Notes under the pieces: model-generated
Told to the model about the DNA's origin: nothing
Databases searched by the model: none
What the model saw: the letters and a program-made list of their open reading frames with translations, nothing else
Made by a program: the position numbers and the translations under genes
In this document: in pieces, positions 1 to 11,393 of the stretch
How the letters are laid out: each line of letters begins with the position of its first letter
How positions within the stretch are numbered: position 1 is the stretch's first letter
NCBI GenBank assembly: GCA_022885665.1
Contig: JAGQDJ010000201.1
Span: forward strand, 25,905 to 89,904
Length of the DNA: 64,000 nucleotides
Reading direction: 5' to 3'
Origin: Triops longicaudatus
Taxonomy: Eukaryota; Arthropoda; Branchiopoda; Notostraca; Triopsidae

Positions 1-12
1 TCATAGGTGGTT

Positions 13-98
13 CTTGATCGCAAAAACGATTTGCGCGATCAAGGGTTATACGCGAAACGGTTTTGCGGCAAAACCTTTTCGCGTAAACATCTTGATCG
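13..98. repeat. Cluster of inverted repeats (two adjacent hairpins)
   Basis: CTTGATCGC (13-21) pairs with GCGATCAAG (35-43). It is followed by a 37-nt near-perfect palindrome at 49-85: TACGCGAAA pairs with TTTCGCGTA and GGTTTTGC with GCAAAACC, with one mismatch. CTTGATCG recurs at 91-98. No coding context is visible. It may be the end of a repeat or transposon cut by the window edge. Confidence 0.55.
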
Positions 99-1377
99 GG
101 CATCATCCTCATAGTAATACATACTACTGCCATAATAAAAGGTAAAAGGTGAAATTGACGTAAAATCCCCGTTCCCTTCGACCATACGGCAAGGAATAGG
201 TAATGACCCTAAAGCCCATCGGCTATCAAAACGACATCCTGGCATTGCAATGCTTTTCGCATTTATGCACATTAGGCCTACTGCCTGTTTATTCCATAGT
301 CTCTGTACTAGCTGAATTTTTGGCTCCAAACTGCTCAAATTCTTATCCTAAATACCCGCTGAATCTTTATTTAGCCCTAGACTTGCACTGTGAAAGTGGA
401 AGACGCATTACACCTGTTTTGCAATTAATCCTAAAATGGTCGCTACCAATTATGGCAACATATGCTCATAAGCGGTTTTCGGCAGTGCCCCGCTTTGTGG
501 TGTAACGTATTGTACAATAAATATGTACTGTACCTCTCGTATCGGCATGACGTCCAATACACTGTAAAAGATAATCACGAATACTTTCTCTTCGATAAGA
601 TTTGGCGCCACATCCTCTTCCTCTGATCGATTCTACCAAGTTTTAACAGTAGCTACTTGAACTTTTTTATACCAATTTTGAGTACAGTTTTTCCTGTAAT
701 TTTAAAATCTACCATGAATTCCTAGTGTTCGAAGTTGCACTCAATGAGGTAGCCTAGAAACTCGTAGTTGTGCGGTATCCATTCATAAGAACACCCTCAA
801 GTGCTTGTACCAAATTCCCTGATGTTCTACTTCGATCCCTAAAACTCCAGTCTAAATATTCCCATAACGCGTAATTTATCTCAACACATAACTACCTGAC
901 GGGTTCTAACATTCTTCAAAGGTAGCAAGGGAGTGTTTTACTATGGAGAGTTTTCAGTCGTGTTCGTTCCAGTACCACTTCAAATTTATAGGTAAAACCC
1001 GTAATGAAGAGATTTACTTATAACAGAACCGATGGGTATTCCGACCATATTGCTCCCCGCAAAGTAACTTCCGACAATAAGGACGAAATGGCATAATGAG
1101 ACGACAATCAAGTCGGTGAGGTGCTAAACAATTCACGAAAAAAGTGTCTCCGCCTCAAGCGTGTTTTTGCAAATGGGTTAAGATGATTGCTTCCGCAGCT
1201 GATTGCTGGTTGGGAGAAAACTTGCTGTCTCACCATAAGAAAAGGGTGCCCTTCCGTCCCTTGGTTTACAGTTATGAAAAGGTGATGTAACTGAGGAAAT
1301 ATTCCAGGTCAGGAAATAATTTCGTTGCTGGTAAGGTGTTTTATTACAACCAGCTGTACAGTACACTGAAGAATAGC
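99..1377. other. Non-coding stretch, no supported gene
   Basis: Short open frames occur on both strands, but none resembles a known protein or shows usable splice structure. The right end should hold the RPL34 3' UTR, since an AATAAA on the minus strand lies at 1345-1340. Confidence 0.5.
1340..1345 (-). terminator. RPL34 poly(A) signal
   Basis: AATAAA on the minus strand, 33 nt after the RPL34 stop codon. This gives the very short 3' UTR usual for ribosomal protein genes. Confidence 0.7.
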
Positions 1378-1867
1378 TTAAGCCTTGGTGGTCTTGGTTC
1401 CCTTGACGGCGGCTTGTTGTGCCTTCAAGACTTTAGCGACGATCTTCTGTTCTTCAATCAAGAAAGCACGCACGATCCTGGTTTACAATAATAACATTAG
1501 TCAAACATACTTCAACCGTATTGTAAAGCATTACTTTTCACGGACGCAAGTGTGGCAGAGAACACCTCCGTACGCTCTGTAGACTTTCTTCTGTCTCAAA
1601 GACATGCGACGCTTCTCATGAGAGCGAGCTGGCCTAATACCGCGAAGTTTAGTTTTGCATTGTCCGCACTTGGGGACCTTCAACGGCTTCTTTTTGTATT
1701 GGTAAACAAGCCTTCCACCAGGAGTCCGGACACTATAATTAATTAAAATTAACGTTAGTAAGAGCACTTAACAATAACATAACACAAAACATGTTGTCTT
1801 ACATCCTTCTCTGATTGCTCGGAGTATTGTAGGACAAACGACGACGGTAGGTCAAACGTTGCACCAT
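1378..1867 (-). CDS. RpL34: Large ribosomal subunit protein eL34 (RPL34)
   Basis: Component of the 60S cytoplasmic ribosome. Three coding exons on the minus strand: 1867-1803, 1732-1535 and 1477-1378, giving 120 residues against about 117 in human. The product starts MVQRLTYRRRLSYNT and contains RTPGGRLVYQY, then the paired-cysteine elements CGQC and CHTC, then the family signature RAFLIEEQKIV. Introns are 70 and 57 bp with GT-AG ends. The ATG is family-conserved, and the next upstream sequence is a probable 5' UTR intron. It faces VTI1 head to head, 418 bp between start codons. Identity is certain from the length, motifs and basic composition. Confidence 0.97.
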
Positions 1868-2016
1868 TTTCACCTAAAAACAACTTGTATAAGGTTCTCA
1901 CTTCGCATTTATATACAAATTCGAATAACTACAGTATTTCAAAAAGGGATGACAAAGATATTCGATGTTTTACCTAATTTTGTATGGGTGACCCGGTGGC
2001 TTACACACCAAAAGAG
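1868..2016 (-). promoter_or_regulatory. Putative RPL34 5' UTR with TOP motif and leader intron
   Basis: On the minus strand CTCTTTTGGTGT (2016-2005) is followed by a good donor, GTAAGC. A TTTTTAG acceptor sits six bases before the ATG. This predicts a leader exon beginning with a 5' terminal oligopyrimidine tract, a 130-nt intron (2004-1874) and GTGAAA-ATG. TOP leaders put ribosomal protein mRNAs under TOR-dependent translation control. The start site itself is inferred. Confidence 0.45.
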
Positions 2017-2285
2017 AAACAAACAGCGTTGCCAGCGAGTAGTTTATTCTTCCCTATCTATGAAAGACTATTCTATTAAAAATAAAAGAAACATAAAGTT
2101 AAGTTACTGTACCATCTTTTAAAATCTAATAAAGTGCAAATTAATTAAAGTATGCATTTAAAAGATTAATAACAAAAGTCTCGGCAACCTGGCAGTGTTT
2201 ATCTGTAGAATTGTATTTATACATTGAATTATCTGACTTCTTAACTAAATTTGTTCTCCAGGATAACTTGTGAAGTTTAGTTAAA

Positions 2286-3242
2286 ATGTCTAATTTATTA
2301 GTAACTTATGAACAACAATATGCGAATATTTCTGCCAGTATTACAGCCAAGACGAGCCAGTTACTACAATCAGCAACAGGTACCGAATTTCTCGAAACTA
2401 GCAAGGAAAGTAGTTATAATATTAATTAAAAAATTTCTCCTAGAAGACATAGCAAATTTGCTCAGCGCAGTCGACAAGGAAATTGAAGAGGCGAATGAAC
2501 TGGTAAGCATCATCGTTTCGCTATTTGATTATAAATCCCTCGCAGCTAAATACTAGTAGCTTTCACCTTCGTTTTTGTTTCCTTGTGATTAGCTCGAGCA
2601 AATGGACTTGGAAGTTCGCCAGCTACCCAGTAATGATCGTTCGAAGTATCAAAACCGTCTGCAGAGTTACAAAGCCGAATTAAATCGCCTAGAAAAAGAC
2701 TATAAGCAAGCACGTACGAAAAACCAAGAAAGAGGTGAGCTTTCACTTATAATTTTCACTTTCTGCGTGAGAGATTAAGAACGCTTTCTGTTTAGTCATG
2801 CGAGACGATCTCATGGGAGGGAGCAGTCATGCCGTGTACGGTACTGGAGATGAGTGGAGCGATCAGAAACAGAGTCTGTTAGAGAACAGTGAGAAATTGG
2901 AGCGTGGGATTAAACGCCTGGATGCTGGCTACAAGATAGCTGTAGAAACGGAAGAAATTGGGTCTCAGGTCCTCACAGATTTGCAGCAGCAACGAGAAAC
3001 CATTAGTAGAACCCGCTCAAGGGTAAACTTGCGTCTTCATGAGCGTGCTTGTGCTTAAAACAAATTCTTCTTTCCTTTTCTAGCTGCGTCAAACGGACAG
3101 CGATCTAAGTCGCAGCGGACGGCTGCTAAATCGTATGATAATGCGAATTTTGCAGAATAGACTTGTGCTACTTGGAGTGGCGTTACTTATAATGACCATA
3201 ATTGTCATTGGAGTGTATTTTACAGTGCGAAAACATGTTTAA
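2286..3242 (+). CDS. Vti1a: Vesicle transport v-SNARE Vti1 (Vti1a type)
   Basis: Qb-SNARE for Golgi, TGN and endosomal fusion. Five exons (2286-2379, 2444-2502, 2593-2734, 2796-3022, 3084-3242) encode 226 residues, close to the 217 of human VTI1A. An N-terminal helical Habc region contains EQMDLEVRQLP and SKYQNRLQSYK. The SNARE helix contains LLENSEKLERG and AGYKIAVETEEIG, which match the family closely. A single C-terminal membrane anchor spans about residues 201-222, followed by a short RKHV tail, as expected for a tail-anchored SNARE. The start lies just after AAA and gives the family-typical N-terminus (YEQQYANI). A poly(A) signal AATAAA is at 3559-3564. Confidence 0.95.
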
Positions 3243-3964
3243 TTCTTGCTCGTTTGCTGTATATTGTCCTACACGACCTATCTTGTTGGATTGGTGTCGT
3301 ATTTGTATTTCATGTAAAGGCAACTCGTTCATTCCAGTATGGAATATATTACTAGTCTTTAGTCGTTTGATGCAGACTTTGTTGTTTGGTTGTGTATAAC
3401 TATGTTGGATTTAATACGATTTGCCATTTTCACAAGCATTTGGCTTACAATGTCGTGAATTATTGATCTCATTTTTAGAAAATACTGAAAAGTATTGTTG
3501 ATAAAATCTCGCGATAATTCAAACTTGTACAAGCTAGAAAACGTCGGTCTTACACCAAAATAAACTTAGCATTAAATGAACGAAAGAGATGTGCTGAAGA
3601 AAGTAGAAATCGCGATGCGCGAACGCGTGTCACTTGTATTTCCTGCAATATTTTTGACTCTGTAGTTAGCGTCTGCTGCTTAAGTTCCTTAACACCTGAG
3701 GGCTTACATAATTCTTTTATTAACAGTTTTCGCTCGACTTCCGCTATCCAGAGGTATTTACACTACATGCAAGAAATCGCTCGAAGATTCATATTAAAAT
3801 CTTGCAAACCGGGTTTTCGTCGTGTAAGATCACTCAGCGGCGCAGAAGCGGGCGTGGTCACGTGCCTTAGTTTTGTTTGTTGTGGAAGTGCGAGGCTCGA
3901 TTGCAGCCTCGTTAAATTTTCATTGCTACATATTTTTAGGTTTCTTATGTAGCGATTGCCTACG
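3243..3964 (+). promoter_or_regulatory. VTI1 3' UTR and ZDHHC6 promoter region
   Basis: Non-coding. AATAAA at 3559-3564 probably ends VTI1. Further on, a GC-rich stretch with an E-box CACGTG (3859-3864) lies about 100 bp before the ZDHHC6 start codon and is a plausible proximal promoter. No open frame here is recognisable. Confidence 0.45.
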
Positions 3965-5816
3965 ATGGCATTTCGACAATTAAAACGAGTACTACACTGG
4001 GGCCCACTTATAGCATTAGGTAGGTGTGAACTCACCTCAAATAAATATATGAATTGTAATACTTTCTGTGTCCGTTTTTTTAGGCATAATAAAATGCATT
4101 ACTTTAGCAACCTTCCATTGTTACTCCATGTGGTGGCCTCCTATGGATTCAGTAGGAGGATTTGTGAATGCTGCCGTTTTTACATTACTCAGCGGTTTAA
4201 CGCTGTATCACATGATCTGTGCATTGTATGTTGGGCCTGGTCACGTCCCTTTAGGGTGGACTCCGGTAAATAAATGAATCATACATATTATGTTGTACGT
4301 GTATAATTACTTACAGAAGTTTCTTTTCGTCTAGGAAAATAAAGATGATGGTCGTTTTTTGCAGTACTGTTTTCTTTGCCAAGGGTATAAAGTACCCAGA
4401 TCTCACCATTGTCGAAAGTGTAAGATACACTATGTCCATACGATACTGTCGTTTTTTATACAGGTTCTGCTTAAGCTTAGGGATATAAGTCGAAGAACAT
4501 ACATATATAAAGACTTTTGTCTCGCTGTGGATCTTTTAACTCTGAAGTTCTTCATCTGAATTTGTTTAGATTAATCCCGTTGTAACGTATAAAAATTTTA
4601 TTTGTTGTTTGCTTTTATTCATGAGATGATATCTAATGTAATCTAATTTTCATAGTGTTTTTCTTTCACTCGCTTTTTCTTCTTAGGCCAACGATGTGTA
4701 ATGAAAATGGATCACCACTGCCCATGGATAAATAACTGCGTGGGTCATCGTAATCATGCCCATTTCACTGCATTTCTCTTTTTTGCTGTGTTAGGCTGCT
4801 TCCAGGCCAGCATTATTATGGGCTGTACTATGTACAAAGCCTTAAATAGGGTAATGTCACTTTAGTTTCCCAAACCATTCCGTAATTCTTTTTTTTTTCA
4901 AAAAAAGAGTCACTACTTTCACTACAGAGCTCGTCATGAGCCGTTGGTAACCATGTCGGTGCACATGTTCGTTTTTTGCCTTTTCTCCGTTGGCTTAGCC
5001 ATCGGCGTCGTTGTGGCTGTGGGGTTTTTACTTTTTGTCCAGGTATTTTTTTGTTTTATTTTTTAATGCGTTTTTGTGCACTCTATTCGTGTGTCAGAGA
5101 TGTAACACAGTTTTACTAGGTTCGAGCCATTTTGAGAAACCGGACAGGTATCGAGGATTGGGTAGTCGAGAAAGCGAAATATAGACATGCAGAAATTGGC
5201 GACACGTTTGTTTATCCGTACAACGTCGGCTGGATGAAAAATTGGAAACAAGTGATGTTCATTCTCAATCTTTACGGTGTATTTTATCAGTTGTGTGGCA
5301 CAGGTCATTAACTTTAGCTGCCAACCATTGGGTGATGGCATCACGTGGCCGGTAGCCGAAGGGTGTAATCAATACTCATTAACGGTATTACTTCAACTTG
5401 TGAAATTTTTCGAACAGTATTAATTCTTTGGATCTGAAGATGGAACAGCTTGCTCAGAAACAAGTAAAAAGAGGAAGAACGCTGGAATACATTGTTGAAC
5501 GGCCTTACACTGGCTCCTGGTTTCCATTGTGGAGCCAAGGCTGTTGTACAGGCTGTCACCCGCCTTTCACGGACGAACCTCGAATTGCCATAGCTGCTGG
5601 TGATAAACTGTTGGTCACTAGGTGGAAGAAGTATGCTAATACATTAAAAGAAAATTTTTGCAATTGAGTGCTAAATTTTATTTGTGTAGGTATTGGATGT
5701 ATGGTGAAGTGGTGGAGAGGAACGGAACTGAATTGTCAACGCGTTTAAGAGGCTGGTTTCCTCGTTCCTGTGCAGTCATGATCGGACAAGTCTCAGACGC
5801 CAAAAAAGTCAACTAA
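3965..5816 (+). CDS. Zdhhc6: Palmitoyltransferase ZDHHC6
   Basis: Multi-pass ER S-acyltransferase that palmitoylates cysteines. Eight exons (3965-4019, 4084-4265, 4335-4419, 4687-4850, 4908-5042, 5120-5251, 5304-5384, 5440-5630) plus a ninth (5690-5816) encode 383 residues (human 413). After two membrane segments comes the cysteine-rich domain: [19 protein letters not shown], then [11 protein letters not shown], with the catalytic DHHC at about 116-119. Two further membrane segments follow. The C-terminal third is the SH3-like region specific to ZDHHC6 ([24 protein letters not shown]). The last four residues, KKVN, form a di-lysine ER-retrieval signal like human KKNR. It is tail to tail with the minus-strand phosphoesterase, 187 bp between stops. 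Confidence 0.93.
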
Positions 5817-6003
5817 GCAATATCCTAAGGAGATTAAAGGACATTATCCTTTTCTTTTTTTCTCAGACGAGGTTTAGCCTTTACACGAGATTAAACCTCT
5901 TTCTAGTCCACTTTTATGGCGTTTGCACTGAACAGTTTCAAACTATGCATCATCGCATCCATTTCACTTGATGACTAAACTTTAATACACAACAGCCCAG
6001 AAT

Positions 6004-7498
6004 TTACTTGGGAGAGAGTAGGACTGTTTTTATATGATTTACAATTCTACCCGAAAATATATACAAGCAAAATTTGAAAAGAGCAAATAAAAGGCACAAA
6101 AGAGCTACCAGTAAGTAGAGTATCAAGGATGGAAAACGTTCAGGGAGCCACAGCACGGCTATTTTAGCTGTCATTTTACTTTCATCTAGAGAAAAATATT
6201 AAATAATAAAAATACTGAAAAAGGTCGCAGTTGGAACTTACTAATCTCAACAAGTCCGTAGCCCATTCTACGGACACCCATTCGATACGAACAAGTCGGA
6301 ACCGCGAACTCTGTTAATGTCTCTGGCGGACTATCGTCGACGTAGGGCAAGTTAAGTTCCATAAGACTCGGAGCTTTGGGTGAAAAGCTCTCAACTCGGA
6401 TTTGAAATCTTGGTTCTAGCTGAACATGGAAGCAGTTGGCTTCATGGGTATGGGCAGATAAAACGAGATGCGGTTTATAACGCTCTACAACCTGTATCGA
6501 ATGCACCACCCATTTAAACATAGTTTATCGTTCTGAATATTCATAAAAAAAACTGCTGTTACTTACATCGGATGAGAACTGTCCATAGATAGGTAGTATG
6601 GGGATGTGACTGACCAGAATTCGAATTCGCTCTTTGCTCACACGTACAGGCAAATACTCCGAACGTACAAGGAGTCGATTCACCGGTATAATGTCTATTC
6701 GACCGTGCGATACTACCATGGTGCGCTGATAGTACCGTGTGAATCGCTCTGTTTTGTTGGGTGTAATTCGATCGAAGCCCTCTCCACCGATATCGTTATC
6801 ACCGGGCAAGAACAATTCCTGTTAAAAACAAAGTTTAAGATTATAACGTTTCTGTTTGGTAATACAGTACTTTTATTTCAGGTGAGACTGTAAAAATGTT
6901 TGCAAAGCGCTGCCTATATCTAGCATACTCTTCCTCGTTTGACACGCTTCCCTCGTCAACCAAATCACCAAGATACACTATGATATGTGGATCGAAGACG
7001 CTCGCCGCTCGGCTAAACCCTTTTCGCAAATACCTAAAGTAAGACGACAATGCAAGAGTACAGTGAACGGCACATTGACTGACGAACACAAAGACAAGAA
7101 AGAAAATAATTTTATGTTTACACAATAATTATATTTTCTAAAATACTAATAATTCCCCAGAAATTGTACACCTTTTCAATGTTCGCTGGATACATGCTCT
7201 AAGGGTCTACGAAGACCAAGCTGCATTTGACAATGTGCCTATACCTGTCCCCATCCCAATGGGTAAAGAGCTGAAGCACGGGCGGCTCATATCGTTCTCC
7301 CACTATTTGCGGATCCGCAACTACCAAAATTCGCACGGCATCTTTGTCGGTAACAAATCCCTTTATATCAACGTTCCAGTATACCAGCCATTCGCAGTAG
7401 ACAAGTATAGAGACAGTAAGGCACCAAAGAACGCGATTTCTTAAATACAGATAAAATTTTAATTTTACAAATGAGGAAAATACAAAATTAATAAACAT
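6004..7498 (-). CDS. PGAP5: Metallophosphoesterase 1 / PGAP5-like
   Basis: Membrane phosphoesterase of the Cdc1/Ted1/PGAP5 family. PGAP5 removes ethanolamine phosphate from the second mannose of GPI anchors so that GPI proteins leave the ER. Exons: 7498-7245, 7033-6871, 6818-6567, 6491-6242 and 6185-6004; 366 residues. One N-terminal membrane segment (about 22-41), a luminal metallophosphatase domain and a C-terminal segment (about 325-347) match the family layout. Motifs in order: ADPQ (61-64), GDLVDEG (107-113), GDND (145-148), SHIP and AHTH (236-239). Two positions differ from the usual DxH and GNHD motifs. The start is the first in-frame ATG, before the membrane anchor; its exact position is less sure than the rest. 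It faces germ cell-less head to head. Confidence 0.85.
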
Positions 7499-8065
7499 CC
7501 TACTAACTTGTATTTGCCAAAACGTATGTAACGCGCAAATCTCTGTCCCATTAGTATTTGAAAATTTGGTTTTACAGTTTAGCTGTCAGTTAAAGCGGTT
7601 TAGCTGCTCACATGTCTTCTGTTTTCATGAAAGCTTAGCACACGCCTAAAGGCGGTAACCAAGGTCGAAAATCCAATCATTCAATGTTGGTCAGCCCATG
7701 AGAAAATGTTTAGAACTTGCACGCAGAGGTGCACGTGTGAATAACGCATCGAAAATAGAAACGTGCGCAGGACGTTTTTAATTGCGACTGAGACTTTCCT
7801 TGTTCTGTTAAAGGAAAACTGTTTTAGTGAGCTTATGTTATTTATGCAAAATAATTTATCTGACTTTCCTTTTATCTCTCTCATGTTGGTTAAGTTCGGT
7901 TAGGCGTAGCCTAAACCTATTGTTAGAACTAGCCTAAGCTTACAGTTGCCCTGTCCGAACCAACGAGAGAGGAGGGAAATTACGCGCTTTATAATCCAGA
8001 AATGATTTGGGACTAGCCTAATCGTCTTTTATTTATAGGCTTTTGGACGGAACCTGCCTTTCGCA
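7499..8065. promoter_or_regulatory. Divergent promoter region PGAP5 / germ cell-less
   Basis: 567 bp between two start codons on opposite strands. No open frame of note and no TATA box in a convincing position. It must hold both promoters and both 5' leaders. Confidence 0.5.
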
Positions 8066-10059
8066 ATGGGTGCGACACAGAGTTTGTTGAGTCGTACATT
8101 CACGAGACTCGGAGAAAGCATTAATCAGAATGTACAAGGATGGAAGAGGAAACGAACGCTGTCCTTTGCAGCGGATGACACTGACGATGAGATAAATTCC
8201 TCCTTAGATCGAACATTACATACGCGGAGGAGGTATCGATCTCGGCTTTTCGGGTTAAGAATTAATATAGCAAATATATATGTAGGAAAAGGTTGAAGAC
8301 AACTTCAGAGTACATTTATCGCGCGTTGTTCCAGGAAGGACAAAACAGCGATATTTCTGTGTTGGCCCTTGGTAAAGAGTGGAAGCTACATAAAATATAC
8401 CTATGCCAGGTTCTGCTTTTCTACTGCGCCTTAATAATGCACTAATTACCATCTTGAATTCCAGAGTCCTTACTTCCAGAGTATGTTTTCGGGGGCATGG
8501 AGGGAATCCCATGAGTCTCTGGTACATATCGAGATTTTGGATCCAAATATAAATTTGGATGGTAAAAGATTTAGTACATTATAGGACAACATTTTCGTGT
8601 AACATGTTTTTACGTATATGTTAGCGCTGACCGTTGTATTTGGATCTTTGTATTGCGACGAGCTAAGCGTTGAACCAGCGGAAGTTGTCTCTGTTTTAGC
8701 GACAGCGACGTTACTACAGCTGGACGGCGTTATTGAGCAATGCATTTCGATAATGGAAGAGACTGTCAATTTGCAGGTTCTTATTTGGTTGCATTAGAAA
8801 TAACAAGATGGTTTCATCGATTTGCCTTAAGCAACAGACGGTGGTACGGTACTATGAAGCCGCTAGCCAGTACGGTGTTCGTAAGGTGAAAGAAGCGTGT
8901 TTCCAATGGTTGCTTATAAACTTGCTAAGTTATCTGCCGGAACTCCCCAGTCGCTTACGAGAGATTAACCCGGAGCTAATGGCCAATTTAGTCGCGTCTC
9001 TCGACCTCGTAGTCTTGCAGACCGAGTTTTCTCTCTACGTTCTCCTCAAACTCTGGGTTTTTCTGCGATTACACCCAGCTTTTCAAGGAAGCCCCCAGGA
9101 AGGTGTAGCTGCCGCGCACACTTACTTCCAGTCAAGATCTGGTAGAAGCATAATTCTAATAATGGAAGCTCTTCAAGCGCATAATGCGGCATGTTGTGCA
9201 GTTTCTGAACCGGATTTTATATTATCGACCGAGGGAGTTGAATATGAGCCCGTTTTCCGTCGAGTACGTCATGCGGCATTGTTATCACATCCATTGGACG
9301 TTGAAATGCTGCAAGCGGATCGTATCCTCCCCGCGAGTTTATTACTTCCTGTTTTCCACGGACAATGGTACAGCATGCTACGATGCGACCAAGGATTAGA
9401 CAAAGGGTAACACGTTCCTTCCGAGTATTTGGTGTGATATGAACTGAGAAATTTCTGTGCTATAGTCCCAATCAGCTCAGCGAAGCTGATTTTCACAAGT
9501 ACTGCACTCGCTTAGGTAGAATACTAAACTCTGAAGGCCAACATGTATGGCGTTGGACTGGTTACAATTTTGGGTTGGATTTGGTCATGACCCATATCGG
9601 GTCGGTGATCAAAATGAAACGTAACCAACGTATGGATCATGAAGGCTTTTTAAGCGTGCACCATCGAAGGCATCTCATGTACAGGTATAGGTAATTCTCA
9701 TATTCGATTTTCGTGTGCCTGGCGTGTCAACTGCTAACTTGTACAGATTGACAGTCGTAACTTTTGATGAGCAAAGGCAAATTCGTTACAGTCAAACGAC
9801 TGGCGTTCAGTCCATTACCCTTTGCAGAAACGAGGAGGTATAAATACTACTATCCCTTGGTGCAAGTTCTTGCCTCTAAAAAAATCTCTGTTAGGTCCGT
9901 GTCATGCAGCTCGGGAACGATGTTTCCTACCCTCTTCTTATCTCGGCCAATTTCCTGGTATTGACGCCGACCTTACCTATGGGGAATACGAGTGTTACAG
10001 AATCATCGGCTGGTTTATTAGCCCCAGAAGACGGCGAGGTTTTACCAATGAGCCTGTGA
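8066..10059 (+). CDS. gcl: Germ cell-less (GMCL1) BTB-BACK protein
   Basis: Substrate adaptor of a CUL3 ubiquitin ligase at the nuclear envelope and cell cortex. In Drosophila it is needed for primordial germ cell formation. Eight exons (8066-8232, 8286-8409, 8465-8561, 8625-8776, 8838-9406, 9466-9684, 9747-9837, 9895-10059) encode 527 residues, about the human length. The N-terminus MGATQS fits an N-myristoylation site. Basic stretches KRKR and RRRKRLK resemble nuclear signals. The BTB domain starts at YIYRALFQEGQNSDI and includes LHKIYLCQS and FGSLYCDEL. BACK and the GCL-specific tail follow, with WRWTGYNFG and FDEQRQIRYSQTTG-type sequence. Junction phases agree throughout. It is tail to tail with H2A.Z. 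Confidence 0.92.
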
Positions 10060-10572
10060 GCTCCTTTGTCTATGCAACTGTGAAGTGAATACCTTATACC
10101 AGAAGATCATTACTTACTAGTCTTTCATACTTTCTGCGATCTTGGAAAATAATAGAATTAACTTTTTTTTTGCAAAAAGTAATCTTTTGTATTTTCGTCA
10201 CTACATAGGCAATGGCATACATGTTATCTACAAACTACAAAATCTTTTTTAAAACGCGAGTTTTTTCCTTCTGTTTAGTCCACTCCGTTCTCTTTTTTTT
10301 TTACTCTCTAGGATGAAAACGATGAAAACACTTGAACGCAACCATGCAATGAAACCAGGTGAGCAATGGAATTTTTCTCTTTTTCGTGGCAATAGTATGA
10401 AAAAAGCAGCGAGACATGGGTGGGGATGCACCTTGACAACATTTTTCTGTCAAGGAAACAAAACAAGATGGAATTTATTTTTGAATTTTTGTCGGTTGTT
10501 ATCTGCCTCACATGAAAAAACCGTCCTGATGCAGGAACACGCGACAGCTGAAGGCAGAGATACAAGGGTCAA
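10060..10572. other. Convergent 3' region between gcl and H2A.Z
   Basis: 513 bp between two stop codons. A minus-strand AATAAA at 10479-10474, about 95 nt past the H2A.Z stop, is its likely poly(A) signal. No consensus signal for gcl was seen. Nothing else is recognisable. Confidence 0.5.
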
Positions 10573-11393
10573 TTATACAGGCTTAGGGTTGGGTCCTCCT
10601 TTCTTGCCAATCAAGGATTTGTGAATGTGTGGAATAACACCACCGCCAGCAATAGTGGCTTTAATGAGGCTGTCGAGTTCTTCATCACCGCGGATGGCTA
10701 GTTGTAGATGGCGAGGTGTAATACGTTTCACTTTAAGATCCTTGGAAGCGTTTCCCGCCAATTCCAGGACCTACGAGTGGAAAGACAAACAATTCATTAT
10801 TATGACAATCGATGAATGACCTTGGGTGGGTGGGGAAAGATGCAACTAAATTTGGCGGGAAAGAGGCTTTACAAAAGAAATATGCCACAAAATCTTAGAA
10901 AAACGCGCAAATTTCACACACATGATTTACTTAATAAGTTCATCACTTTCCACTAACCTCAGCAGTAAGATATTCCAAAATAGCCGCGCTGTAAACCGCA
11001 GCCGTCGCTCCAACTCTGCCATGGCTAGTTGTTCGATTCTTTAAATGCCGATGAATACGGCCAACCGGGAACTGAAATGGAGAGAAATGATAAATGAAAG
11101 TTTCTCACTAAATAGATAATTTCTTTAAAAAATATTCGAAGCTCAGTTAGATAAAATTTAATACCTGGAGCCCAGCCCTAGCTGATCGCGATACAGCTTT
11201 GGCTTTCGCTTTGCCCGAATCCTTCCCAGCTTTTCCACCAGCCTACACAAAAACCAGAAAAAATACCACTTAGAAAAGAGATATTTTCACGAAACTCGGC
11301 CAGCCCACAGAAGAAAGAAATCCACATCCATTAACGATAAAATTAGGCTTCGATGGTCAAAATAACATAAAGAAATTAACGGATACACACCAT
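10573..11393 (-). CDS. H2A.Z: Histone H2A.Z variant
   Basis: Replication-independent H2A variant deposited at promoters and regulatory nucleosomes. Four coding exons on the minus strand: 11393-11391 (only the ATG), 11242-11165, 11071-10958 and 10770-10573. They give 130 residues (human H2AZ1 128). The histone fold is nearly identical to human: [62 protein letters not shown] and [16 protein letters not shown], each read directly from the exons. The tail ends GGPNPKPV and lacks the SQ phospho-motif that ends Drosophila H2Av. This is therefore a plain H2A.Z, not an H2A.Z/H2A.X hybrid. It is head to head with squid across 491 bp. Confidence 0.95.

Noticed and set aside
203..505. 100-codon frame near the left edge
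   Set aside because: No recognisable motif and it overlaps an equal-sized frame on the other strand.
5252..5303. Continuation of ZDHHC6 exon 6 to the in-frame stop after CAG
   Set aside because: Splicing at CAA|GTGATG to GTCATTAAC restores the family sequence KQVINFS and keeps the frame; the read-through is intron.
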